Below, piece by piece: positions 48,815-58,562 of a stretch of DNA of 64,000 nucleotides. Source of the DNA: Burkholderia sp. S171 (lineage in GTDB: Bacteria; Pseudomonadota; Gammaproteobacteria; Burkholderiales; Burkholderiaceae); NCBI RefSeq assembly GCF_009766085.1, contig NZ_LMUF01000007.1, positions 179,049 to 243,048 on the forward strand, read 5' to 3'. Numbering within the stretch: position 1 is the stretch's first letter; each line of letters opens with the position of its first letter. The notes below the pieces were generated by a model. It did no database searches, had not been told where the DNA came from, and saw only the letters and a program-made list of their open reading frames with translations. The position numbers were made by a program, and so were the translations under genes.

Positions 48815-48891
48815 TGGTCGGGGCGACAAGATTTGAACTTGCGACCCCCTGCACCCCATGCAGGTACGCTACCAGGCTGCGCTACGCCCCG
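48815..48891 (-). tRNA. tRNA-Pro (GGG)
   Basis: A 77-nt cloverleaf on the minus strand. The acceptor stem is CGGGGCG / CGCCCCG followed by ACCA. The anticodon stem is CCTGC / GCAGG with loop ATGGGGT, so the anticodon is GGG. The T arm includes AAGTTCAAATCTT. The CCA end is encoded, and a terminator follows closely. Confidence 0.95.
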
Positions 48892-49064
48892 AAAGAAGGA
48901 AGAGTATATCAGAGACTCTTAAATTTTAGAACCTGCAGACTCATGTTCGAAGTAAAAGCCCGTCAGTTTCACTCTTCCATCGAGCAAATTGCGTTCATTC
49001 CGCCACCGTGCCGCATGCCGGAACGCAGCGCCGCGATTCGGCTCAGACTGCAACCCGTCCGCAC

Positions 49065-49442
49065 TCAATATCGCAACTCCGACTGCGTGTATTCGGACGT
49101 CTGGATGGTCACCGACGGATCGACCGAACTTCGGCTCCTCGCGCGAAATCTCAAGGCCATCACAGCGGCAACTACGCACGGAATCGCGTAAGCCACCGCG
49201 CGCTCACCGCAAGCGGACAACGACGATAAATCGATGTATCGCTCACGATCGGTCGTGGTAGCTGAAGCGAAAACGAAAGTCAGCGTGAAATCCAGCAGCA
49301 TCGCCAGGCAGCAGAAGCCCATGAAAATGAGCGCGCCGTTGAACATTGACGTGCGGCGCCCGGTGTTCAGCGTGTTGCAGACAAACACAAACGCCCCCAA
49401 CAGCACGAAATTGAGGATCAACGGAAACCAGGGGAAATTCAT
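49065..49442 (-). CDS. Hypothetical membrane protein, about 125 residues
   Basis: No family recognised. From ATG 49442 (MNFPWFPLILNFVLLGAFVF) there are three to four predicted transmembrane helices (about residues 5-22, 33-57, 82-98), then a soluble Ser/Thr-rich tail (SVDPSVTIQTSEYTQSELRY). The open frame extends to 49535, and neither start has a strong ribosome binding site. It lies just upstream of tRNA-Pro on the same strand. Confidence 0.55.
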   Translation of the reverse strand: MNFPWFPLILNFVLLGAFVFVCNTLNTGRRTSMFNGALIFMGFCCLAMLLDFTLTFVFASATTTDRERYIDLSSLSACGERAVAYAIPCVVAAVMALRFRARSRSSVDPSVTIQTSEYTQSELRY

Positions 49443-49563
49443 CACACGCCCGCTTGGTAGTCTTGGTAGTGGAGGGAAAGAGCCATCGGTCAACGATTCC
49501 AGAGAATCGAATGAGCGAAGTGGCGCGATCTTCACACGAGCGGTAATGTGATTTGAATACGAT

Positions 49564-50532
49564 TTATCCTAGTTTTCCAGGCGCGGGCGAAGAAACGCGT
49601 GAGCGACCGGGTGGAATCGGACGCGGCATGGAGCCGTCGACGGAATCATCGGTGGCGAGTGCTGCCGAGACGAAATCGATGAACGTCCGCACCTTCGTCG
49701 TCATGTATTTGCGGCTCGTGTAGACGGCGTACACGCGCGGGGCGAATGTCGTGTAATCGGGGAAAAGGCGCGTCAGCGCGCCCGACGCCAATTCCTGCGC
49801 GACGATCCATTCGGGGAAGTAGGCGAGGCCAATTCCAGCGCGCACCAGTTGCAGCATCATGGAGCTGTCGTTGGTCTTGAGCACCGCGCTGTTCTTCACC
49901 GCGAACACGCCATCCGGCCCCGAGAACTCGACCGTGTCCACACTCGTATAAGTCGGCAGCACGATTTCATGACGTTCGCTGAGTTCACTGGGGTGCAGCG
50001 GATAACCCCGCCGCTTCAAATACTCTGGCGAGCCAACGAGCACGAACGGTACTCTGCAGAGCGGTCGCACGATCATCGTAGGGGACGGTTCGGAGGTTGC
50101 TCGCAACGCCATGTCATAACCTTCTTCCACCAGATCGACGAAGCGGTTTTCCAGGCGCAGATCGATCAGCACGTCCGGATAACGCGCCCGATACGCAACC
50201 AGGATATCGGCGAACTTCGCGGTCGCGAACCAGCCCGGCGCCGTGATCTTCAGCACACCTCGCGGCTGATCGGTCTGTGACCCGACCGCGGCTTCAGCAG
50301 CCTGCAAAATATCCAGCGCTTCCCGGCACTGCTCGTAATAAACACTACCGGCTTCCGTCAGGCTCAGATGACGCGTGGTCCTGTTCAGCAAACGAACGCT
50401 GAGTTGCCGCTCGAGATTGGCGACGTGCTTGCTGGTCATCGCCGTGGAAATATCCAGCCGCTCGGCGGCTTTGACAAAACTGCCGGCTTCGACAACATCG
50501 CGGAAAACTCGCAGGCTGGTTAATGCATCCAT
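49564..50532 (-). CDS. LysR-family transcriptional regulator
   Basis: A 322-residue LysR regulator: HTH at MDALTSLRVFRDVVEAGSFV and RLDISTAMTSKHVANLERQL, then a substrate-binding domain. The homologous start is ATG 50532. A 13-base sequence, GCATCCATGACAC, is repeated at 50525-50537 and 50539-50551. This puts the AGGAAG ribosome binding site next to an out-of-frame ATG (50546) that encodes only eight residues. A TTG at 50568 is in frame. Target genes unknown; the next gene, also LysR, is on the same strand. Confidence 0.85.
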   Translation of the reverse strand: MDALTSLRVFRDVVEAGSFVKAAERLDISTAMTSKHVANLERQLSVRLLNRTTRHLSLTEAGSVYYEQCREALDILQAAEAAVGSQTDQPRGVLKITAPGWFATAKFADILVAYRARYPDVLIDLRLENRFVDLVEEGYDMALRATSEPSPTMIVRPLCRVPFVLVGSPEYLKRRGYPLHPSELSERHEIVLPTYTSVDTVEFSGPDGVFAVKNSAVLKTNDSSMMLQLVRAGIGLAYFPEWIVAQELASGALTRLFPDYTTFAPRVYAVYTSRKYMTTKVRTFIDFVSAALATDDSVDGSMPRPIPPGRSRVSSPAPGKLG

Positions 50533-50551
50533 GACACGGCATCCATGACAC
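50520..50551 (-). repeat. 14-bp tandem duplication at a LysR start codon, with an eight-codon mini-ORF
   Basis: Two exact 13-base copies (50525-50537, 50539-50551) with a 14-base period. On the minus strand, ATG 50546 opens a mini-ORF (MDAVSWMH) ending in TAA at 50520-50522, overlapping the LysR start ATG 50532 in another frame. Removing one copy would place AGGAAG directly before the LysR ATG. Confidence 0.8.
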
Positions 50552-50598
50552 TTCCTGGCAGGAAACAAAGTGCTTAGTTTATCGGCGCTTATCGGCGT

Positions 50599-51585
50599 TT
50601 AGCGGTGTTTGTCGGCACGCCGAGGGTGCTCGGGAAGCTTAGGCCACTCGTCGAGTTCATCGTTGAACAGCGAAGCGACTACGCCGCGCAGCCACAGGGT
50701 GCGCGGATCGTTGTGAAACTTGCGATGCCAGTGCTGCTTCAGATCGAAGTTCGGCAAGGGCAGCGGCGGTTCGGCGAGCGTGATGGACGCATGTTCAGCC
50801 ACGTACGCATAGCCGATGGCGTGCGGCACGGTCGCGATCAGGTCGGTGCGCGACAGAATGAACGGCAACGACATGAAGTGCGGCGTCTCAAGCACAGCGC
50901 GGCGGCGGATACGTTTCTTATCGAGGAAATTCTCCAGGACTTCCTGGCTTCGGCCCTCGGCTCGCACGACCGCGTGGCCGCATTCAACATACTGCGCAAG
51001 CGTCAGCGGGCCGCGCGAATAGGGATGATCGCGCCGCATCAGGCAAATGAAGCGATGCGAAAAGAGCCGCTGCTGGAAGAAATTGTTGCCGGCGAGATCG
51101 GGAAAATAACCGATGGCCAGATCGATGTCACCGCTCTCCAGAGCACGCTCGACCTGATCGTGTTTCAACGATACCGAGCGCAGGTTTGCCCGAGGCGCGA
51201 CGCTGGCGAGGGTCTGCAACAAACGTGGCAAGAACACGATTTCACCGACGTCCGAGAGCGCGATGGCGAAGGTATCGGTGGTGACCGCGGGATCGAAGTG
51301 CTGGGTATCGAGCAATCCGCGCTCGATCCGGTTAAGCGCCTCGCGAGCAACGGGCACGAGCGCCAAGGCACGCGGCGTCGGCTCCATGCCGCGCGATGTC
51401 CGCACGAACAACGGATCATTGAAATACTCGCGCAAGCGGCCGAGCGCCGTGCTGACACGCGGCTGGCTCACGCCAAGCCGTTCTGCTGCCCGGCTCACGT
51501 TGCGCGTCTCCTCGATCGCGACCAGATACGGAATCAGGTTGAGATCGAGGTCGTGTAGCGCGAGATCCCCGGGTTTCATCGCCAT
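50599..51585 (-). CDS. LysR-family transcriptional regulator (NodD-like subgroup)
   Basis: A 328-residue LysR regulator with N-terminal LHDLDLNLIPYLVAIEETRN, the HTH SRAAERLGVSQPRVSTALGR, and YFNDPLFVRTSRGMEPTPRA, the pattern of the NodD/SyrM-like branch of LysR proteins. The inducer-binding domain follows from about residue 95. ATG 51585 chosen; ATG 51579 is close by. It lies between another LysR gene and the IclR gene of the pca cluster, but a role in pca control is not shown. Confidence 0.87.
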   Translation of the reverse strand: MAMKPGDLALHDLDLNLIPYLVAIEETRNVSRAAERLGVSQPRVSTALGRLREYFNDPLFVRTSRGMEPTPRALALVPVAREALNRIERGLLDTQHFDPAVTTDTFAIALSDVGEIVFLPRLLQTLASVAPRANLRSVSLKHDQVERALESGDIDLAIGYFPDLAGNNFFQQRLFSHRFICLMRRDHPYSRGPLTLAQYVECGHAVVRAEGRSQEVLENFLDKKRIRRRAVLETPHFMSLPFILSRTDLIATVPHAIGYAYVAEHASITLAEPPLPLPNFDLKQHWHRKFHNDPRTLWLRGVVASLFNDELDEWPKLPEHPRRADKHR

Positions 51586-51617
51586 GGTTTGATCATCATG
51601 ATTCGGTCGGCCTCCGC

Positions 51618-52433
51618 CTAGCCGCGTCTCGCGACCATCTCGGAGACACGCTGGGCCGCGTCCAGCAGCGGGTCGAGAAATGCCTTCACCATTTGCTTCG
51701 CGTTCTTGCGCTGCGCGTTGCCGCTGATATTAAGTGCCGCGATGACGCGTCCCTGGCGGTCGCGGATGGGCGCGGACATCGAAATGAGGCCTTCTTCCAG
51801 TTCCTGGTCGACGATCGACCAGCCTTGCTTGCGCACCACGGCCAGCGCGGCTTTCAGCACGGTTTTGTCGGTAAGCGTGCGAGGCGTGCGGGCTTCCAGC
51901 GGACTGGCATCCAGCACGGCGTCGAGTTTGTCGTCGTCGAGCGAGGCGAGCAGTACGCGGCCGAGCGACGTGCAAAACGCGGGTAATCGGCTGCCGATAG
52001 ACAAGTTGATCGTAATGATCTTATGCGTGGGCACGCGCAGCACGTACACAATTTCCGTGCCGTTCAGCACGGCCGCCGAACAGCTCTCGTGCACCTGGCT
52101 CACCAGTTCTTCCATCACCGGTTCGGCCAGATTCCAGAACGGCATCGATGTCAGGTAGGCGAAGCCAAGGTCGAGGATTTTCGCGGTCAACGTGAAATGG
52201 CGGCCGTCGGCATCGACGTAACCGAGCGCCTGAAGGGTCAGCAGAATGCGGCGCGCGCCGGCGCGCGTCAGCCCCGACGCGGCGGCGACTTCCGACAAGG
52301 TTTGCGCCGGGCGCGTAGCATCGAAGGAGCGAATGACCGATAAACCGCGCGCGAACGATTGCACATAAGCGTCGCCGGGCCGCGACGGAGACTCCGGATC
52401 AGGTGTATCGGCTTCGGCGGGGGACGTGGTCAT
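51618..52433 (-). CDS. IclR-family regulator of the pca operon (PcaR/PobR-like)
   Basis: A 271-residue IclR-family protein: N-terminal winged HTH (residues about 25-85, TLSEVAAASGLTRAGARRIL) and a C-terminal effector domain (about 95-260, with HESCSAAVLNGTEIVYVLRV and ISMSAPIRDRQGRVIAALNI). PcaR and PobR of Pseudomonas and Acinetobacter are close relatives; they respond to beta-ketoadipate or 4-hydroxybenzoate. It is divergent from pcaI, and two operator-like sites lie between them. I chose ATG 52433; the longer frame to 52484 lacks support. Confidence 0.88.
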   Translation of the reverse strand: MTTSPAEADTPDPESPSRPGDAYVQSFARGLSVIRSFDATRPAQTLSEVAAASGLTRAGARRILLTLQALGYVDADGRHFTLTAKILDLGFAYLTSMPFWNLAEPVMEELVSQVHESCSAAVLNGTEIVYVLRVPTHKIITINLSIGSRLPAFCTSLGRVLLASLDDDKLDAVLDASPLEARTPRTLTDKTVLKAALAVVRKQGWSIVDQELEEGLISMSAPIRDRQGRVIAALNISGNAQRKNAKQMVKAFLDPLLDAAQRVSEMVARRG

Positions 52434-52542
52434 CGCTGTCTGGTCCTGAAAAAATCGGGCAAATTGCGAGCAAATCGTGAGCACATCGGTACAAACCCGA
52501 GGATCATTGACAGCGCAACGAATGCGGGAATACCATACGTTT

Positions 52543-52576
52543 GTTCGCTAAACGAATCGATGTTCGCACAGCGAAC
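52543..52576. promoter_or_regulatory. Twin IclR-type operator-like sites in the pcaI promoter
   Basis: GTTCGCACAGCGAAC (52562-52576) is a perfect 6-3-6 inverted repeat. A related GTTCGCTAAACGAAT (52543-52557) lies 19 bp upstream. Both resemble the GTTCG-n-CG core reported for PcaR/PobR/PcaU operators. The location, between the divergent IclR and pcaI genes, supports a direct regulatory role; binding is inference. Confidence 0.6.
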
Positions 52577-52688
52577 TTAAAAATGCAAGCGACGCCGGTC
52601 GAAATCAAGTCACCCGGCGCGCTTTGATTCAGTTGCAATGCGGCTTTGGTGCATTCGGCATTCAGCACTCGTCAAAGGAAGAGACGGC

Positions 52689-53393
52689 ATGATCAACAAG
52701 ATTTTCGACTCGCTGAGTTCAGCGGTGAAGGACGTTCAGGACGGCGCGACCGTGATGATCGGTGGGTTCGGCACGGCGGGCATGCCGTCGGAACTGATCG
52801 ATGCGCTGATCGAGCAGGGCGCGCGCGAACTGACCATCGTGAACAACAATGCGGGCAATGGCGAGATCGGCCTCGCGGCGCTGTTAAAAGCGAAACGCGT
52901 GCGCAAGATCATTTGCTCGTTTCCGCGTCAGAGCGATTCGCAAGTGTTCGACGGCTTGTATCGCGCGGGCGAACTCGAGCTTGAACTCGTGCCGCAGGGC
53001 AATCTCGCGGAGCGCATTCGCGCGGCGGGTGCGGGTATCGGCGGATTTTTTACGCCCACGGCCTACGGCACGAAGCTGGCTGAAGGCAAGGAGACGCGTT
53101 TTATCGATGGCCGGCATTACGTGCTCGAAGCACCGCTGCACGCCGATTTCGCGCTGATCAAAGCATTCAAGGGCGATCGGTGGGGCAATCTCGTGTATCG
53201 CAAAACGGCGCGCAACTTCGGGCCGATCATGGCGATGGCAGCGAAAACGGCCATCGTGCAAGTCTCCCAAGTTGTTCCGCTCGGCGCGCTGGATCCGGAA
53301 GACATCGTGACGCCGGGCATCTTCGTGCAGCGCGTGATCGAGGTGCCGCAAGCGGTGCACGCGGCAGAGCTGGCGGCGGCAAAAGCGGCTTAA
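52689..53393 (+). CDS. pcaI: 3-oxoadipate CoA-transferase, subunit A
   Basis: A 234-residue alpha subunit of beta-ketoadipate:succinyl-CoA transferase, which makes beta-ketoadipyl-CoA. It has the CoA-binding GGFGTAGMPSELIDALIEQG motif and LELVPQGNLAERIRAAGAG. A tail of Ala-rich residues ends the protein. I chose ATG 52689 with AAGGAAGA upstream; the frame extends 5'. Although paralogous to scoA at 29283, the pcaF, pcaB, pcaD and pcaC genes downstream fix the assignment. Confidence 0.94.
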   Translation: MINKIFDSLSSAVKDVQDGATVMIGGFGTAGMPSELIDALIEQGARELTIVNNNAGNGEIGLAALLKAKRVRKIICSFPRQSDSQVFDGLYRAGELELELVPQGNLAERIRAAGAGIGGFFTPTAYGTKLAEGKETRFIDGRHYVLEAPLHADFALIKAFKGDRWGNLVYRKTARNFGPIMAMAAKTAIVQVSQVVPLGALDPEDIVTPGIFVQRVIEVPQAVHAAELAAAKAA

Positions 53394-53501
53394 TAGCGCC
53401 GCTTTTGTGCACGCAGCGCATGCGGCGACGCTAAGGCTAGCTTCTTAGACCAACGCCATAGCCCAGCCGCAACAACGAATGCATCAAGCAAGGACATCGA
53501 C

Positions 53502-54170
53502 ATGAAAAAACTGACTCGTGACGAAATGGCGCAACGCGTCGCCCATGACATTCAGGAAGGCGCGTATGTGAACCTGGGCATCGGCGTGCCGACGCTCGTC
53601 GCCAACCATCTCGCGGCGGATCGCGAAATCTTCCTGCATAGCGAAAACGGTCTGCTCGGCATGGGCCCGGCGCCGGAGAAAGGCGCGGAAGATGACGAAC
53701 TGATCAACGCCGGCAAACAACACGTGACGCTGCTCACCGGCGGCGCGTATTTCCACCACGCCGATTCGTTCGCGATGATGCGCGGCGGCCACCTCGACAT
53801 CTGCGTGCTCGGCGCGTTCCAGGTGTCGGCCAAGGGCGATCTCGCGAACTGGCACACGGGCGCACCTGATGCCATTCCCGCTGTTGGCGGCGCGATGGAT
53901 CTGGCGATCGGCGCGAAGAAGGTCTTCGTAATGATGGAGCTGCTCACCAAGCAAGGCGAAAGCAAGCTGGTGCCCGAATGTTCCTATCCGGTAACGGGCG
54001 TGAATTGCGTGAATCGCGTGTACACGGATCACGGCGTGTTCGACGTGACGCCGAACGGGTTCGTGGTGCGGGAAATTATCGAAGGCCTGTCGTTCGACGA
54101 ACTGCAGAAACTGGCGCAGGTGCCGCTGACGTTTGAACCGCTCGAAGCGGCTACTACGCTCGACGCGTAA
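53502..54170 (+). CDS. pcaJ: 3-oxoadipate CoA-transferase, subunit B
   Basis: A 222-residue beta subunit with the catalytic glutamate in HSENGLLGMGP (Glu48). NLGIGVPTLVANHLAADR and GGHLDICVLGAFQVSAKGD are family blocks. ATG 53502 follows AAGGA. Unusually for the pair, 108 bases separate pcaI and pcaJ. PcaJ is followed by pcaF after 25 bases. Confidence 0.95.
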   Translation: MKKLTRDEMAQRVAHDIQEGAYVNLGIGVPTLVANHLAADREIFLHSENGLLGMGPAPEKGAEDDELINAGKQHVTLLTGGAYFHHADSFAMMRGGHLDICVLGAFQVSAKGDLANWHTGAPDAIPAVGGAMDLAIGAKKVFVMMELLTKQGESKLVPECSYPVTGVNCVNRVYTDHGVFDVTPNGFVVREIIEGLSFDELQKLAQVPLTFEPLEAATTLDA

Positions 54171-54195
54171 TCAAAGAGTATTCAAGGAGATGGGC

Positions 54196-55397
<1,202 letters not shown>

Positions 55398-55398
<1 letters not shown>

Positions 55399-56783
55399 TG
55401 TCTGAGCCGACATTTTCGGCAGCGGGACGGCTGACGGACCTGATCTGCGGCACGCGCGAAATGAACGCCGTGTGGTCCGCGCGCCAGACCGTCCAGTCGA
55501 TGCTGGATGTCGAGGCGGGGCTCGCGCGGGCATCGGCGTTGCATGGCGTGATTCCGGCGAGCGCGGTCGATGCGATCGTGACTGCTTGCAGCCCTGATCT
55601 GATCGATGCCGACGCGTTGATGATCGGCGCTGCGTCCGGCGGCAATCTTGCGATTCCGCTAGTGAAATTGCTGACCGCGGCGGTCAAACTTAAGGACGCC
55701 GATGCCGCCAAGTACGTGCATTGGGGCGCGACGAGCCAGGACATCATCGATACCGGTACGGTCCTGCAACTGCGCACCACGTTCGATCTATTGGACGCCG
55801 GTTTGAATGACGCGTGCGAGGCGCTTGCACTTCAGGCGGAGAAATATCGAACAACGCCGGCAATCGGCCGGACGTGGCTTCAGCAAGCCTTGCCGATCAC
55901 GCTCGGCCTTAAATTCGCTCAATGGCTCGATGCGTTGACGCGGCATCGCGAGCGTCTTGCGCAGTGCCGCTCGCGTGTGCTCGCGCTGCAATTCGGCGGC
56001 GCGGCAGGCACGTTGGCAAGTTTGAGGGACAAGGCACCGTTGGTCGCCCAATCTCTTGCCGATGACCTCGGCCTGCAACTTCCTTCGTTGCCGTGGCATA
56101 CCCAACGCGATCGCATAGCGGAAGCAGCGGCATCTTTCGGCATCCTGATCGGTACGCTGGGGAAAATCGCCCGCGATATCTCCTTGCAGATGCAAACGGA
56201 AGTCGGCGAGCTGGCCGAGCCGGCTGCAGCGGGCAAGGGCGGTTCATCAACGATGCCGCACAAGCGCAACCCCGTAGGCTGCGCTGCTGTTTTAACGGCC
56301 GCCATGCGTGCGCCGAATCTGGTCGCGACCGTGTTCAGCGGCATGGTTCAGGAGCATGAACGCGCGCTCGGCGGCTGGCAGGCCGAATGGGAAGCGCTGC
56401 CCGATCTTGCACGCCTGACGGGCGGCGCGCTCGCGCAGATCACGGTGATTGTGTCGAACATCGAAGTGAACGCCGGGCGGCTTGCAGCCAACCTGGAGCT
56501 CACGCATGGGCTGATTCTCGGCGAAGCGGTGATGCTCGCGCTCGGCGACCGGATTGGCAGGCTCGACGCGCACTCGCTCGTGGAACATGCATCGAAGCAA
56601 GCCGTGGCGACTGGCGCGACCCTTTACGATGTGCTCGTGAGCGACGAGCGTGTCACGCACCATCTCTCCCTTGTCCAACTGCAAGCGCTGCTTGATCCGG
56701 CGAACTACGTGGGTCAAGCGCACGCTTTTGTCGATGCCGCGTTGCGCGCGCATCGACTCCCTTCATCCAGGAGTCTTCCGTAA
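55398..56783 (+). CDS. pcaB: 3-carboxy-cis,cis-muconate cycloisomerase
   Basis: A 461-residue member of the fumarase/adenylosuccinate lyase superfamily. It lactonises 3-carboxymuconate to 4-carboxymuconolactone. The superfamily signature is in GGSSTMPHKRNPVGCAAV, and the HWGATSQDIIDTG segment carries the catalytic His region. It starts one base inside the pcaF stop (TGATG). Frame extension upstream to 55341 is not supported. Confidence 0.94.
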
Positions 56784-57571
56784 TGCCTTTTGCCGCCGTC
56801 AACGGTATTCAACTCTTCTATCGCATCGACGCCACTGCAGGCAGCGACGCGCCCTGGCTCGTGTTGTCGAATTCGCTCGGCGCCGATGTCTCGATGTGGA
56901 CACCGCAAGTCGAAGCGCTCGCGGCGAAATATCGCGTGTTGCGTTACGACACGCGCGGTCATGGCCGTTCGGACGCGCCCAAGGGTCCGTACACACTCGC
57001 CCAACTCGTAGGCGACGTGATCGGTTTGCTCGACACACTCGGCATCCAGCGCGCGCATTATTGCGGCCTTTCGATGGGCGGCCTGACCGGCATCGCGCTC
57101 GCTGCACGCCACCCGGAGCGCTTCGAGCGCGTGGTGCTGTCGAATACGGCGGCGCTGATTGGCTCGGACGCAGTATGGACGCCTCGGGCTGCGAAGGCCC
57201 GCGAGGAGGGCGGCATGCCTGCTCTGGCCGATGCCGTCCTGCCCCGCTGGTTTACGGCTGGCTTCATGGCAGCACAGCCCCTTTTACTATCGGGTATTCG
57301 CGACGTATTCCGCCACACATCGGGCGAAGGTTACGCGTCGAATTGCGAAGCGATTCGTGACGCCGATTCGCGTGAAGAAGCGAGGACCATCAAGGCGCCG
57401 GTGCTGGTTATTTCGGGCACGCACGACCAGTCGACGACTGCCGCGCAAGGACGCGAACTGGCCAGATACATCGCGGGTTCGCGTTACGTCGAACTCGATG
57501 CCGCGCACTTGTCGAATATCGAGCAAGCGGATATCTACACAAAAACGTTGCTCGATTTCCTGGGAGCCTGA
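56783..57571 (+). CDS. pcaD: 3-oxoadipate enol-lactonase
   Basis: A 262-residue alpha/beta hydrolase that opens 3-oxoadipate enol-lactone. The catalytic serine lies in YCGLSMGGLTGIAL, the acid in VISGTHDQSTT and the histidine in LDAAHLSNIEQ. The RYDTRGHGRSDAPKGPYT segment is typical of PcaD. The start overlaps the pcaB stop by one base (TAATG), so the two are coupled. It is followed by a separate pcaC gene; some bacteria have a fused PcaL instead. Confidence 0.95.
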   Translation: MPFAAVNGIQLFYRIDATAGSDAPWLVLSNSLGADVSMWTPQVEALAAKYRVLRYDTRGHGRSDAPKGPYTLAQLVGDVIGLLDTLGIQRAHYCGLSMGGLTGIALAARHPERFERVVLSNTAALIGSDAVWTPRAAKAREEGGMPALADAVLPRWFTAGFMAAQPLLLSGIRDVFRHTSGEGYASNCEAIRDADSREEARTIKAPVLVISGTHDQSTTAAQGRELARYIAGSRYVELDAAHLSNIEQADIYTKTLLDFLGA

Positions 57572-57572
57572 C

Positions 57573-57959
57573 ATGACCGAAGACGAACGTTACGAAGCGG
57601 GCTTGAGCGTACGCCGTGAGGTGCTGGGCGATGCCCATGTCACGCGCTCGCTCGAGAACCGCACGGACCTCACGACCGAGTTCCAGAACCTGATCACGCG
57701 CTACGCATGGGGCGACATCTGGACGCGTCCCGGCTTGCCGCGCCATACCCGCAGCCTCCTGACCATTTCGATGATGGTCGCGCTCAACCGCAGCGAAGAA
57801 CTCGCGCTGCATTTGCGGGCAGCGAAAAACAACGGCGTCACGCGTGAGGAAATCAAGGAAGTGCTGTTGCAGACCGCCATTTACTGTGGGGTGCCGGCGG
57901 CAAATTCGGCGTTTCATCTGGCACAAAAGATCTTTGATGAGGATGATCGCGCAGCGTAG
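57573..57959 (+). CDS. pcaC: 4-carboxymuconolactone decarboxylase
   Basis: A 128-residue AhpD-like decarboxylase acting between PcaB and PcaD in the pathway. RYAWGDIWTRPGLPRHTRSL, LALHLRAAKNNGVTREEIKE and the ending YCGVPAANSAFHLA are the family pattern. I chose ATG 57573, two bases after the pcaD stop, with GGGAG upstream. Last gene of the operon; a strong terminator follows at 58071. Confidence 0.95.
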   Translation: MTEDERYEAGLSVRREVLGDAHVTRSLENRTDLTTEFQNLITRYAWGDIWTRPGLPRHTRSLLTISMMVALNRSEELALHLRAAKNNGVTREEIKEVLLQTAIYCGVPAANSAFHLAQKIFDEDDRAA

Positions 57960-58562
57960 CGCTCGTCCGGGGGCGAATTAAAGATTCGGGTAGAGACAAG
58001 CATGGCCTCGCTGGATGTGTGACGGTTTGTAGGATGTTGCTCGGATGTTGCTTGGATGTTGGACGATCAGGACGGCGGCGTGGTTTACCACGCCGCCGTC
58101 TTTGCATTTGGGGTAACGGGTTTTGGTTTGCGGCGCGTTGCTTGTCTGAACACGTGATCGATCTCAGCTCACGCACTTAACTGATTAATTTAACGTATTC
58201 AGGATACATCGGAGGATCGCCTCTGGGAATCTCGTCTTGATCGCTCCATTCAAATAAACACAAAATCCGCGCATTAAAGGCTCTAAACCTCTACCGAATG
58301 GACTATCGCCTCTCGTTTTAAGAGTTTACTGATAGGGGAAATTTATCTTGACCTGTCACAGTGGCACACGAGCGTGCCATTGGCTTTCTGCCTGACAGGA
58401 AACACATCAGTGACCGTTTCTGGCTCTCGAAGCAATTCGGTGCCTGGGTGCATTCCTGCGCACGCTCAAGTCGCTGGTCCCGATCGATCGACTATCCGGG
58501 ACCCGATGCCAATGATTCCGAGGGCGCGTCCGCGTGTCTAAGACCTGAGTGAGCAAAAGAAA
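57960..58562. other. 603-bp region between pcaC and the adhesin gene
   Basis: It contains three copies of GGATGTTG with an 11-base period (58032-58061), the pcaC terminator (58071-58106), and an AT-richer stretch from about 58160 to 58350 likely to carry the adhesin promoter. A 63-codon ORF at 58361-58552 has no protein-like features and was not called. Confidence 0.5.
58071..58106 (+). terminator. Intrinsic terminator of the pca operon
   Basis: Thirteen-base-pair perfect stem GACGGCGGCGTGG / CCACGCCGCCGTC around TTTA, followed by TTTG. The T run is short but the stem is strong. Confidence 0.78.

Noticed and set aside
58361-58552. 63-codon ORF just upstream of the adhesin
   Set aside because: No ribosome binding site, no domain, and composition unlike a folded protein; more likely promoter/leader DNA.
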